Positions 44,488 through 53,492 of a DNA stretch of 64,000 bases are shown here, piece by piece (positions within the stretch are counted from its first letter, which is position 1; every line of letters starts with the position of its first letter). The stretch is from positions 124,001 to 188,000 of the forward strand of contig NZ_CP117268.1 in assembly GCF_007000325.2 (NCBI RefSeq), written 5' to 3'. Both the position numbers and the translations under genes were made by a program. This DNA comes from Rhizobium rhododendri (GTDB lineage Bacteria > Pseudomonadota > Alphaproteobacteria > Rhizobiales > Rhizobiaceae). The notes under the pieces were generated by a model that was not told where the DNA came from, did no database searches, and was given only the letters and a program-made list of their open reading frames with translations.

Positions 44488-45729
44488 ATGACGAACCATC
44501 ATTTGCCAGCGACGTCTTCCACCGTCCACTGGGGCTATTTCAGCAAGACGCTTGCCCCCGTGCTGACGCTGAAATCCCATGACCGCGCCACCATCGAAAC
44601 CATCACCCACCATGCCAATGACGACTATGATCGCATGATTGCCGGAGATGCTGAGGCAGAAGAGATTTTTCGCTGGACGAGCGAGGAGAAGACCATGGGC
44701 CGTCGTGGCGCCGGCGCTACCGAGGGTCCGTTCACCCATGGCGCCGGCGAAGGCCTCGGCGTGCATCTGCTGACGGGTCCGATTGCCATTGAGGGTGCAG
44801 AGCCCGGCGATGTGATCGAAGTCCGGATCCTGAATGCCTATCCACGACCCAGCGCCAACCCCGCCTATGAAGGCCGCTATTTCGGCTCCAACCCATCGGC
44901 AAACTGGGGCTTTCAGTACAATGATTTAGTCGAGGAGCCGAAGCAGCGGGAAGTGGTGACGATCTACGAGCTCGATATGAAGGAGCCCGCCACCGTCTCG
45001 GCCGTATACTCCTACCTTTGGACGCCGCAGACCGATCCGGATGGCATTGTCCATGCGACGATCGATTATCCTGGCGTCAGGGTGGACCACAATACCGTTG
45101 TCAAGAAAGACGGGGTTCTCGCAGGTATCAAGGTGCCGGCCCGCCTGCATTTCGGCACGATGGGGCTGGCTCCGGCCGAAGCCGATTTCGTCAGCACGAT
45201 CCCGCCGAACTATACCGGCGGCAACATGGACGATTGGCGGATTACCTCAGGCGCTCGGATGTATTATCCGGTCGCGGTGCCCGGCGGCCTGTTCTCCGTC
45301 GGTGATGCCCATGCCTCACAAGGCGATAGCGAGTTGAGCGGCACCGCGGTCGAGATATCGCTGACGGGAGAGTTCGAGTTCATCCTGCATAAAAAGGCAG
45401 ACCTGCCCGGCACCGTGCTCGAGGGGCTGAACCATCCGCTGCTGGAGAATGACGACGTCTGGTCGGTCTACGGTTTCAGCTACGCCAACTATCTGTCCGA
45501 GCTCGGTCCCGATCACCAACAGGAAATTTTAAAGCGGTCCAGCCTCGATCTCGCCATGCGCGATGCCTTTCGCAAGCTCCGCCGCTTCCTGATGACGGCG
45601 CATAATCTGTCGGAGGACGAGGCAATTTCGCTGATGTCGGTGGCTGCGGATTTCTCGGTGACGCAGGTCGTCGATGCCAATTGGGGGGTCACCGGTTCGA
45701 TCCGGAAATGCGTGTTCGCCAGCAAATGA
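44488..45729 (+). CDS. Acetamidase/formamidase family protein (FmdA_AmdA)
   Basis: 413 aa of the FmdA/AmdA zinc amidase family. It has TVHWGYFSKTLAPVLTLKS at the start, the GRRGAGATEGPFTHGAGEG motif, EPGDVIEVRILNAYPRPS, and GDAHASQGDSELSGTAVE near the end, where conserved Asp/His residues bind metal. It should hydrolyse short amides to acid and ammonia in the cytoplasm. It lies 46 bases after the transporter and its stop overlaps the start of the AraC-amidase fusion by four bases. It is clearly a paralogue of that fusion's C-terminal domain. Confidence 0.88.
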   Translation: MTNHHLPATSSTVHWGYFSKTLAPVLTLKSHDRATIETITHHANDDYDRMIAGDAEAEEIFRWTSEEKTMGRRGAGATEGPFTHGAGEGLGVHLLTGPIAIEGAEPGDVIEVRILNAYPRPSANPAYEGRYFGSNPSANWGFQYNDLVEEPKQREVVTIYELDMKEPATVSAVYSYLWTPQTDPDGIVHATIDYPGVRVDHNTVVKKDGVLAGIKVPARLHFGTMGLAPAEADFVSTIPPNYTGGNMDDWRITSGARMYYPVAVPGGLFSVGDAHASQGDSELSGTAVEISLTGEFEFILHKKADLPGTVLEGLNHPLLENDDVWSVYGFSYANYLSELGPDHQQEILKRSSLDLAMRDAFRKLRRFLMTAHNLSEDEAISLMSVAADFSVTQVVDANWGVTGSIRKCVFASK

Positions 45730-48128
45730 CGAGCAGGCTGGCATTCTCTTCTTCGCATGTGCAATATGGATCCGAAGGGATCCAGGCGGGGGCTGTTGCA
45801 GACCCTGCCGCCACTGCAGATCAAGGGATGACCATTAGGCAATTTCTCAGCGAAGCCTATCCGACACGCTCTCGTAAAGGGGCGTGGCAGGATATCCTGT
45901 CCGAGTTCGGCCTTAGATCCGATGCTGCCGATCAGGGGCTGGAAAGCTTTGCCACTGCCTCGCTGAGGGGCGATCGTCAGTCGTTGCTCCTGGCGCGCCT
46001 GACCGCCGGCGACCAGACGTTGTCACCGCTCGTCCGGCGACCCGGCGGCCCGATTGCACTGATCTCCCTCGACGAAAGCCTTGAGATGCGGCTCGGCAGC
46101 GAGACGCTGTTGATCGAGGCTGGTTGTCTGGTGATCGTGCCGGCTGTCGGCGAGTGGCAGCTATGCCTTCGCAAGAGCGCCCGGATGATCGTTCTTTCCA
46201 TTGCGGACAGCCTGTTTCCCGGCCACAAGGCCGGCCTGCAGACCTTGAAGGCGCCGCGGCATTACGTGGCCACAGGGATTGCGGCAATCTTCATAAAGAC
46301 TGTCGAGACGGCCGCTGGCGAGATGGATAGCGTCTCGGAGTTGGAATGGCGATCGCTCGAAGGCGCCCTTGCGGATCTGTTTGTTGCCATCGTGCTGCAG
46401 GCCGAGACACATGACGCCGCCGCAAGCCCCGGTTCAGCGGCGCTATTTCATCGCGTCACGCTGGGTATCGAGCGCCATCTTCACGAGCCGGAATTGACCG
46501 CACTGCGCATTGCGCGCCTCGAAGGCATTTCGGAACGCTACCTGCAAAAGCTGTTCTTGCAGAACGGCGAAAGCGTCAGCAACTATATTCGTGAACGCCG
46601 TCTCCAGCGTGCGAGGGCAGCGCTCGTCGCCCCCGGCGAGATCCGTCTGCCGATTGCCGAAATCGCCTATAGCTGCGGTTTCGGAGATGCAGCCAATTTC
46701 AACCGTCTGTTCAAGGAGCGCTTCGGCCTGCCGCCGGGCGCATTTCGCAGCCGGCACCTGGAGAAGCTGGCTGCCAACACGAATGCAGAGCAGCGTGGCT
46801 GGCCGTTGAGCGCGCTGGTCGCCAAGCGGCTCCAGCAACGATCTATCGACACGGGCGATGCATTTGCCGATAGCGATGGCAGCGAGGCCGAGGCAGGCTC
46901 ATCGGTCCATCACGTTCTCGCCGCCTCTGCTGCGACCGTGCACTGGGGCTATTTCAGCCGGGCGCTGCCGCCTGTCCTCGAGATCCGCTCGGGCGATACC
47001 GTTGAAATCCAGACGTTGACGCAGCACGCCTCCGACGCGCCGGAACTGATGATCCACGGGGATGCGGGGGCCGAGGACGTGTTTTACTGGACTGCCCAGA
47101 AAAAGTCCGTAGATCGCCGGGGTGCGGGTCCGATCGACGCCTCGATTTACGGCCGCGGTGCGGGCGAAGGCTTCGGGGTCCATATCTGCACGGGGCCGAT
47201 CTATATGAAGGACGCGGAGCCGGGCGACGTCATCGAGGTCCGCATCAATTCGATTTCGCCACGACCGTCCAACAGCCCCGGCTATGAAGGACGAGCTTTC
47301 GGCAGCAGCGTCGCTGCCTGGTGGGGTTACCATTATAACGAGTTCATTCAGGAGCCCAAAGCGCGTGAAAATATCACGATCTACGAAGTCTTCGCAGACG
47401 AAGGCTATGCCGAGGCGCTGTATTCCTATCGCTGGCAGCCGCAGGCCGATCCCTTCGGGGTCGTTCACCGAACCTATGATTATCCGGGCGTTCCGGTCGA
47501 TCGAAGCTCGGTCGAGATTTGCTCGCCTGTTCTGGAGGGCGTCCGCATCCCGCTCAGGCCGCATTTCGGCGTAATCGCAGTGGCACCACGCGAAGCGGAG
47601 CTGGTCGATTCCGTGCCACCCTCCTATTTCGGCGGCAATCTCGACAATTGGCGGCTCGGCCAAGGATCCGCCGTCTACCTGCCGGTATCGGTGCCGGGTG
47701 CGCTGTTGTCGATCGGCGATCCCCATGCGGCGCAGGGCGATGGCGAACTCGGCGGGACAGCCATCGAGTGCTCGATGACCGGCGACGTCACCGTCATCCT
47801 GCACAAGAAGGGCGAGCTCTTTGTGGAGTTGAGCTATCCCTTGCTCGAAACGCCGACGGAATGGATTTTGATCGGTTTCAGCCACCCGAACTATCTCGCG
47901 GAATTCGGCAAGAAGGGACAGGGAGAGGTCTACGCAAACTCTTCGCTCGATCTGGCCATGAAGGACGCGTTCCGAAAAAGCCGGCGTTTTCTCATGGAAA
48001 GCAAGGGACTTACGGAAGACGAGGCGATCGCTCTGATGTCTGCAGCGGTCGATTTCGGCGTGACACAGGTCGTCGACGGCAACTGGGCTGTCCATGCAAT
48101 CATCAGGAAATCCCTCTTCAGGGTATAA
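45726..48128 (+). CDS. AraC-family regulator fused to an acetamidase/formamidase domain
   Basis: 800 aa from ATG 45726 (ATGA overlap with the preceding gene). Residues about 90-230 look like an AraC_binding_2 (FeaR-like) domain. About 250-345 carry two AraC helix-turn-helices: ALRIARLEGISERYLQKLF, then LPIAEIAYSCGFGDAANFNRLF. About 394-800 repeat the FmdA/AmdA domain of the neighbouring gene: TVHWGYFSRALPPVLEIRS, DRRGAGPIDASIYGRGAGEG, GDPHAAQGDGELGGTAIE. Catalytic residues look intact by comparison, so the domain may be active or may sense the amide. The frame is open across the junction. The fusion is unusual and suggests an amide-responsive autoregulator. Confidence 0.82.
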   Translation: MTSRLAFSSSHVQYGSEGIQAGAVADPAATADQGMTIRQFLSEAYPTRSRKGAWQDILSEFGLRSDAADQGLESFATASLRGDRQSLLLARLTAGDQTLSPLVRRPGGPIALISLDESLEMRLGSETLLIEAGCLVIVPAVGEWQLCLRKSARMIVLSIADSLFPGHKAGLQTLKAPRHYVATGIAAIFIKTVETAAGEMDSVSELEWRSLEGALADLFVAIVLQAETHDAAASPGSAALFHRVTLGIERHLHEPELTALRIARLEGISERYLQKLFLQNGESVSNYIRERRLQRARAALVAPGEIRLPIAEIAYSCGFGDAANFNRLFKERFGLPPGAFRSRHLEKLAANTNAEQRGWPLSALVAKRLQQRSIDTGDAFADSDGSEAEAGSSVHHVLAASAATVHWGYFSRALPPVLEIRSGDTVEIQTLTQHASDAPELMIHGDAGAEDVFYWTAQKKSVDRRGAGPIDASIYGRGAGEGFGVHICTGPIYMKDAEPGDVIEVRINSISPRPSNSPGYEGRAFGSSVAAWWGYHYNEFIQEPKARENITIYEVFADEGYAEALYSYRWQPQADPFGVVHRTYDYPGVPVDRSSVEICSPVLEGVRIPLRPHFGVIAVAPREAELVDSVPPSYFGGNLDNWRLGQGSAVYLPVSVPGALLSIGDPHAAQGDGELGGTAIECSMTGDVTVILHKKGELFVELSYPLLETPTEWILIGFSHPNYLAEFGKKGQGEVYANSSLDLAMKDAFRKSRRFLMESKGLTEDEAIALMSAAVDFGVTQVVDGNWAVHAIIRKSLFRV

Positions 48129-48162
48129 AATTCAAAGTCTTCAAGGATAAAGGAAATCGATC

Positions 48163-48549
48163 ATGCAGTTCCACATGATAGCCGGCGGCCCCAAGCCCGT
48201 TGCACCGTTTAGCCATGCCGTCGAAGTCGATGGCACGGTATACGTAACAGGGCAGATGCCCGACACGCCGGGAACGCCCGGCCAGCTACCGGAGGGCATC
48301 GAAGCCCAGACGCGCAACGTCATGGCAAATTTGCTCACCGTTCTCTCCGGACTCGGCCTCGGTCTGGAGCACATTGCGATGGCGCGCATCTACCTGACGC
48401 ATTTTGACGACGACTATGCCGCCATGAACGAGGTTTATCGCAGCTATTTTCCAGAAGGCCGCCTTCCCGCCAGAACATGCGTTGGCGTGACGGGCCTCGC
48501 CTACAACGCCCGCATCGAGATCGACCTCGTCGCCAAGCGGCCGTCTTGA
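48163..48549 (+). CDS. RidA-family (YjgF/YER057c/UK114) protein
   Basis: 128 aa with AAGGAAA before the ATG. Features are FSHAVEVDGTVYVTGQMPDTPG, IEAQTRNVMANLLTVLSGLG and the RidA arginine motif near the end, LPARTCVGVTGLAYNARIEID. RidA proteins hydrolyse reactive enamine/imine intermediates to ketone and ammonia and form trimers. Its place at the end of an amide-uptake and amidase operon suggests nitrogen-compound catabolism. Confidence 0.88.
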   Translation: MQFHMIAGGPKPVAPFSHAVEVDGTVYVTGQMPDTPGTPGQLPEGIEAQTRNVMANLLTVLSGLGLGLEHIAMARIYLTHFDDDYAAMNEVYRSYFPEGRLPARTCVGVTGLAYNARIEIDLVAKRPS

Positions 48550-48709
48550 TGGGATAGCGCAGGAGGGTGGGGTAGGGGGCTACCTACATGTGATGCAACA
48601 GGGTGACAGACCATTCCCTTCATTGATTGGAATGAATCTTGCATCGTCATCCGTCATCAGGTGCCGACCTCTTTGCTCGAGCACCAAAATTGATGGGAAG
48701 AGATATTTT

Positions 48710-49477
48710 ATGAAGTTTTCGATTGCGATGGCTTTTGTCGGCCTGATGGCGGCGGCGCCTGTTTGCCATGCGCAGGATGGTGCATTGGCTGCCATCAAGC
48801 AGGCTGGTGTGCTCAAGGTAGGTACGACGGGCGACTATAAGCCGTTCAGCTACAAGGGTGCGGATGGCGCGCTGGTCGGTGCCGATATTTCCATGGCAAA
48901 GGACCTGGCGGCAAGCCTCGGCGTCAAGGTGGAATTCGTGACGACCACCTGGAAAACCATGCTGGACGACTTCAAGGCGGGCCAGTTCGACGTTGCCGTG
49001 GGCGGCATTACCGTCAATCCGGCACGCGCCGAGGTGGGCGACTTTTCATTGCCAAACGTCAGCGACGGCAAGCGACCCATCGCTCGTTGCGCCGACAAGG
49101 ACAAATACACGACGATCGAAGCCATCGACCAGCCTTCGGTGAGGGTGATCGTCAATGCCGGCGGCACCAATGACAAATTCGCCCATGAGCACTTTACCAA
49201 AGCCGCGATTGACGTTCTTCCCGACAACAAAATGATTTTCGACGAGATTGCTGCCGGCAAGGCCGATGTCATGGTAACGGACGGAATTGAAGCCGACCTG
49301 CAATCGAAATTACACAGCGGCGTCCTTTGCCCGGCGGCAGTCAAGGAGCCTTTCACGCACTTTCAAAACGCCTATTTGTTGCGCAAAGATCCTGAGTTGA
49401 AGGCGGCTGTCGATGCTTTTGTAAACAAGGAACTGGCGAGCGGAGCATGGAAGCAGAAACTTGACGCCGCCATGTAG
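48710..49477 (+). CDS. PheC-like periplasmic cyclohexadienyl dehydratase
   Basis: 255 aa from ATG 48710 (GGGAAGAG upstream) with a Sec signal (MKFSIAMAFVGLMAAAPVCHA). It has the binding-protein fold, but with PheC features rather than transporter ones: VGTTGDYKPFSYKGADG, IDQPSVRVIVNAGGTNDKFA and VTDGIEADLQSKLH, with the catalytic-type Glu near 194. PheC enzymes convert prephenate or arogenate to phenylpyruvate or phenylalanine in the periplasm. There is no permease beside it, which fits an enzyme. An ordinary amino-acid binding protein remains possible. Confidence 0.75.
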   Translation: MKFSIAMAFVGLMAAAPVCHAQDGALAAIKQAGVLKVGTTGDYKPFSYKGADGALVGADISMAKDLAASLGVKVEFVTTTWKTMLDDFKAGQFDVAVGGITVNPARAEVGDFSLPNVSDGKRPIARCADKDKYTTIEAIDQPSVRVIVNAGGTNDKFAHEHFTKAAIDVLPDNKMIFDEIAAGKADVMVTDGIEADLQSKLHSGVLCPAAVKEPFTHFQNAYLLRKDPELKAAVDAFVNKELASGAWKQKLDAAM

Positions 49478-49516
49478 GCAAAGGCGATGCAAGTTCGCCC
49501 CCCGTTTGCCTGTTTT
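49476..49516. terminator. Composite hairpin between convergent PheC-like and M20 genes
   Basis: AGGCAAA-GGCGA (49476-49487) pairs with TCGCC (49495-49499) and TTTGCCT (49505-49511), with a 5-base bulge. GTTTTA follows on the + strand. It overlaps the PheC-like stop codon and lies between two convergent stops. Confidence 0.5.
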
Positions 49517-50903
49517 ACGAAGAAGATCGGGTCCAGTTCTGGGCTTTCTCAAAAAGCCGCCCATAGACTTGCTGGCCTCGGCGAAAAACGTCGAGGCGGA
49601 AGAATTCATTAGGGGCATGCAGGTTCTCGTCGCCGTGGGAAAAGCCGAGCATGACCGCATGTAGCCCCAGAATATCGACAAATGGCGAGAATGCCGGGAT
49701 CGAGCCACCGGCCCAGATACGGTAGGGGGCCTTACCATAGACTTCCTCGAGCACCTCCCCTGCTAGTCCGCTTGCAGGGTGGATGTCCGGAATGCTGAAA
49801 GCGCGGGCTTCCCGCTCGGTCGCGGAGAACTCCACGGCAACCCCCGGCGGGCAATGGGCTTCGACATGCTTGCGGATCGCCTCCGTAAGTTTCTCCGACG
49901 ATTGTGCATGAACGATCCGGCAGGTGAGCTTGGCACTGGCTGAGGCAGGCAGGACGGTCTTTGCGCCTTCGCCCTGCCAGCCGGATGTCAGGCCATTCAC
50001 ATCCAGCATAGGCCGTGCACCGATGCGCTCCAGCACGGAGTAGCCGGGCTCCCCGTGGGTCGAAGGGGCGCCCGTTGCGTCGAGATAGTCATGCTCGTCG
50101 TAGGGCAACAAGGCTATGGCGTTCCGCATTTCCTGCGTCAGGGGAACGACGTCATCGTAGAAACCTTCGATCGTCACCAGCCCATCCGGTGATTTCATCG
50201 TTGACAGGATCTGCGCCAGTGCCATGGCCGGGTTGGCTATCCCGCCGCCGTGCAAGCCGGAGTGCTGGTCTGCCTTCGGCCCGGTGACCTTAATTTCAAA
50301 AGCCAGCGTTCCCTTCATCGCCTGCATGATCTGCGGCTGGTCCGGTGCCCATTGCAGGCCGTCGGCCGAAAACGCCATGTCGGCCTCAAGACGCGCAGCG
50401 TTCTCCGCGATGAATGCCCGCAGCGAAGCCGAGCCGACCTCTTCCTCGCCTTCGAACAGGAATTTCACATTCACTGGCAGGGTGTTGGTGGTCTTCAGCA
50501 TGGCTTCGACCGCGAGGATCGGGGTCAGCATGCCACCCTTGTCGTCGGATACGCCACGTCCCCAAAGCTTGCCGTCTCTCAGCGTCGGCTCGAAGGGAGG
50601 GTTGTCCCAGAGATCCAGCGGTTCGGCAGGCTGTACGTCGAAATGACCGTAGATCAATACTGTCGGCTTTCCCGGACCCGCATCCAGCCATTCGCCATAG
50701 ACGACGGGGTGCCCTTTGGTCGGCATCACCTCGGCCTTTTCGACACCTGCCGCCTTGAGGCGGGAGACGACCCATTCGGCGGCGCGATAGACATCGCCCT
50801 TGTTTTCCGGCTTGGCCGAAACGGACGGAATGCGCACGAACTCCGTGAGTTCGTCGATAAAACGAGACTGCTCTTGATCGAGGTAGGACGACCAGTCCAT
50901 CAT
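49515..50903 (-). CDS. M20-family metallopeptidase / dipeptidase
   Basis: 462 aa from ATG 50903, with GGTGGAG upstream. Metal ligands are visible in order: His in LIYGHFDVQPAEP, Asp in GVSDDKGGMLTP, the catalytic and metal Glu pair in FEGEEEVGSASL, and a later Asp in MAFSADGLQWAP. A dimerisation lid is about residues 190-350. By family it cleaves dipeptides or acyl-amino acids in the cytoplasm. It lies 57 bases downstream of the flavoenzyme gene on the same strand and is probably co-transcribed with it under the TetR site. Confidence 0.88.
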   Translation of the reverse strand: MMDWSSYLDQEQSRFIDELTEFVRIPSVSAKPENKGDVYRAAEWVVSRLKAAGVEKAEVMPTKGHPVVYGEWLDAGPGKPTVLIYGHFDVQPAEPLDLWDNPPFEPTLRDGKLWGRGVSDDKGGMLTPILAVEAMLKTTNTLPVNVKFLFEGEEEVGSASLRAFIAENAARLEADMAFSADGLQWAPDQPQIMQAMKGTLAFEIKVTGPKADQHSGLHGGGIANPAMALAQILSTMKSPDGLVTIEGFYDDVVPLTQEMRNAIALLPYDEHDYLDATGAPSTHGEPGYSVLERIGARPMLDVNGLTSGWQGEGAKTVLPASASAKLTCRIVHAQSSEKLTEAIRKHVEAHCPPGVAVEFSATEREARAFSIPDIHPASGLAGEVLEEVYGKAPYRIWAGGSIPAFSPFVDILGLHAVMLGFSHGDENLHAPNEFFRLDVFRRGQQVYGRLFEKAQNWTRSSS

Positions 50904-50959
50904 TTTTTGCTCCACCTTCACATATGCCTGTCATTCGCTCGTTAGCCGGGGTGTGTGCA

Positions 50960-53374
50960 TCAGCTGCGCATCGCGCGCCCGGCTGGATCGTAAGGCGAGT
51001 TGGGAATGATCCGCGCCGCGCGGGGCTGCCCGACGACGTGGACCACAAGCTTCATGCCTTCGGCTGCAAACTGCCGATCGACGAGGGCAAGGGCGATGCT
51101 CTTTCCAAGTGTATGGACGTAGCCGCCGGAGGTGATGTAGCCGATCAGGCTGTCTTCCTTCCAGACCGGTTCGTAGCCGCTGGCATCGGCATCGGTCGCG
51201 TCGACTTCGAGCGTGACGAGCACCCTGGCAGCTCCACCGGCGTTACGCTCCGCCAGCGCCGCCTCCCGGCCGACGAAATCACCCTTGTCGAACGCTATGA
51301 AGCGTTCCAGCCCGGTCATTGAAGGCGTGTAGGCCTGGGTAAATTCGCGCGACCAGATGCCGAAGCTTTTCTCCAGACGCAGGGCATTTGTCGCGCCATA
51401 GCCGATCTCGCGAAGGCCGGCATCTTTGCCAGCGTCCAGCAGGATGCGGCGGAGCGTGGCGTGTTCGAAGGCCCGGCAGTTGATCTCGTAGCCCAGTTCG
51501 CCGGTAATCGAGAGCCTTGCCACCCGGGCCCGAATAAGGCCGATATCGATTGTATCGCAGCCCATGAAAGGCAGCGCGGAGCGCGCTATATTTTGATGGG
51601 TGAGACTTTGCAGGATCTCCCGGGAGGCGGGACCGGATAGCGCGAAACCGGTGAAGTCGTCCGAGATGTCATCTACGGTCACGTCGCAGGAAAGATGGCT
51701 CTCGAACCAGCGCATGTGCCAGTGCCTGAGGTAATAGGAGCCCATGATCCACCAGCTGCCATCGCCCCAGTTGAACAGCGTCAGGTCGCCCTTCAGCTTG
51801 CCGCTGTCCGAGAGCATCGGTGCAAGCCTTGCCTGCCCCGGTTTGGGCAGGCGACATGCGAAGGTCCTGTCGAGCCAGCCCTGCGCGCCCGGACCCGATA
51901 CGCGGTAGCGGGAGAAGGCAGACGTATCCAGGAGCCCCGCTTTCTGACGGACCGCTGCGACTTCGGCGCCGATGATAGTATCTGCGTTGGAGCGCTTGAG
52001 GCTTGGCTTTTCGACGAAGTCGGGGTCGGCGAAATAAAGCGGGATTTCAAGGCCCCAGCTGGTGCCCCAGCGGGCGCCGGCCGCAGTCATCGCGTCGAAC
52101 GCGGGTGGCGTGCGCAACGGTCTTCCGGCCGGCAATTGCTCGTTCGGGTAGCTCATGACGAAGCGGCGCGAGTAGAACTGTCCTGTCGTCTGGCGAATAT
52201 ATTCGCGGTTGGAGGCGAAATCGCCGTACCGGGCGATATCCATACCGAAGATGTCCGCCTCGGGCTCGCCGTGCACCATCCACTCGGCCAGCGACTTGCC
52301 GACGCCGCCGCCCTGCAGGAAGCCCGCCATCACACCGCAGGCAACCCAGTAGTTCGGCACGCCGCGCACCGGCCCGACAAGCGGGTTGCCGTCCGGAGAA
52401 AAGGTGAAGGCGCCGTTGACCCATCGCTTGATGCCTGCCGTCTGCAGGCACGGGAAACGCTCGAAGCCGAGTGTCAGCTCGCTGGCAATGCGGTCCGTAT
52501 CCTCCTGAATAAGCTCAATGCCGAAATCCCATGGCGCGCCGTCCATGTTCCAGTGCCGGTAGTCGGTCTCGTATATCCCCAGTAGCAGGCCTTTCTGCTC
52601 CTGTCGCATGTAGGTGAAGCCTTCGAGATCGACGATCATCGGCAGTTCGTGGTCGAGAGCCGCAATTTCCGGGATAGACTCCGTGACCAGATAGTGATGC
52701 TCCATCGGCGTCACCGGCAGGTCGATGCCGGCCATGCGGCCGATCTGCTTGGCCCAGAGACCGCCTGCATTCACCACATGCTCGGCGATCACGGTTCCTT
52801 TTTCCGTCACGACGTTCCAGGATTTGTCGGGACGTTGCGTCAGTTCCAGCACCCGGTTGTGCTCGATGATCGTGGCGCCGCGTTTTTTGGCGCTGCGTGC
52901 ATAGGCATGCACAACGCCCGACGGGTCGATATGCCCCTCGCGCCCGGCATACAGGCCACCCAGCACGCCTTCGATACTGACGATCGGGCAAAGCTTCTTG
53001 ATCTCTTCGGGGCCGACGAGGTGGACGTCGGATATGCCCATGGTCTGGAAGACGCGGTAAGTGGATTGCAGCCATTCCCAGCGTTCGGGAGCGGACGCAA
53101 TGGAAATGCCGCCGGTCATGTGCATGCCGATATTCTGGCCCGATTCAGCCTCTATCTCCGACAGAAGGTCGATCGTGTAGGATTGCAGCGCAGCGATATT
53201 GGGATCGGCATTGAGGGCGTGAAAGCCACCCGCCGCATGCCAGCTCGATCCCGCCGTCAGTACGTTCCGCTCGAAGAGCGCCACATCCGTCCAGCCGAGC
53301 TTCGCCAGATGATAGGCCACAGAGGCGCCGACAACCCCGCCACCGATAATGGCAACTCGGTAATGGCTTTGCAT
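50960..53374 (-). CDS. Dimethylglycine/sarcosine dehydrogenase-like flavoprotein with GcvT domains
   Basis: 804 aa from ATG 53374, with GGAAAGGA upstream. The N-terminal FAD domain begins RVAIIGGGVVGASVAYHLAKL. TAGSSWHAAGGFH carries the His that is usually covalently joined to FAD in this family. About 430-804 is an aminomethyltransferase (GcvT-type) folate domain (LLDTSAFSRYRVSGPGA, then YGATNALRLEKSFGIWSREF and GCV_T_C). By family it oxidatively demethylates N-methylated glycines and passes the C1 unit to tetrahydrofolate. The exact substrate is not determined. It is controlled, by inference, by the upstream TetR site. Confidence 0.9.
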   Translation of the reverse strand: MQSHYRVAIIGGGVVGASVAYHLAKLGWTDVALFERNVLTAGSSWHAAGGFHALNADPNIAALQSYTIDLLSEIEAESGQNIGMHMTGGISIASAPERWEWLQSTYRVFQTMGISDVHLVGPEEIKKLCPIVSIEGVLGGLYAGREGHIDPSGVVHAYARSAKKRGATIIEHNRVLELTQRPDKSWNVVTEKGTVIAEHVVNAGGLWAKQIGRMAGIDLPVTPMEHHYLVTESIPEIAALDHELPMIVDLEGFTYMRQEQKGLLLGIYETDYRHWNMDGAPWDFGIELIQEDTDRIASELTLGFERFPCLQTAGIKRWVNGAFTFSPDGNPLVGPVRGVPNYWVACGVMAGFLQGGGVGKSLAEWMVHGEPEADIFGMDIARYGDFASNREYIRQTTGQFYSRRFVMSYPNEQLPAGRPLRTPPAFDAMTAAGARWGTSWGLEIPLYFADPDFVEKPSLKRSNADTIIGAEVAAVRQKAGLLDTSAFSRYRVSGPGAQGWLDRTFACRLPKPGQARLAPMLSDSGKLKGDLTLFNWGDGSWWIMGSYYLRHWHMRWFESHLSCDVTVDDISDDFTGFALSGPASREILQSLTHQNIARSALPFMGCDTIDIGLIRARVARLSITGELGYEINCRAFEHATLRRILLDAGKDAGLREIGYGATNALRLEKSFGIWSREFTQAYTPSMTGLERFIAFDKGDFVGREAALAERNAGGAARVLVTLEVDATDADASGYEPVWKEDSLIGYITSGGYVHTLGKSIALALVDRQFAAEGMKLVVHVVGQPRAARIIPNSPYDPAGRAMRS

Positions 53375-53431
53375 GGGTCCGGTCCTTTCCATGTTGGCGG
53401 GCAACGTTCTCTATTTCCAACCTGCCAATAA

Positions 53432-53447
53432 TGGACACTAATGTCTA
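53432..53447 (-). promoter_or_regulatory. TetR-type operator in front of the flavoenzyme gene
   Basis: TGGACACTAATGTCTA contains the palindrome GACACTAATGTC, about 60 bases upstream of the flavoenzyme start. Its reverse complement occurs at 54243-54258 in front of the binding-protein gene, so the same regulator should bind both. Confidence 0.75.
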
Positions 53448-53492
53448 TGAATTTCAAGGCTTGAATTTCTCTCTGCCTAGCCGCTCGGCTGC

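Noticed and set aside
46899..48095. 398-codon frame opposite the AraC-amidase fusion
   Set aside because: A shadow of the amidase domain, with composition unlike a real protein.
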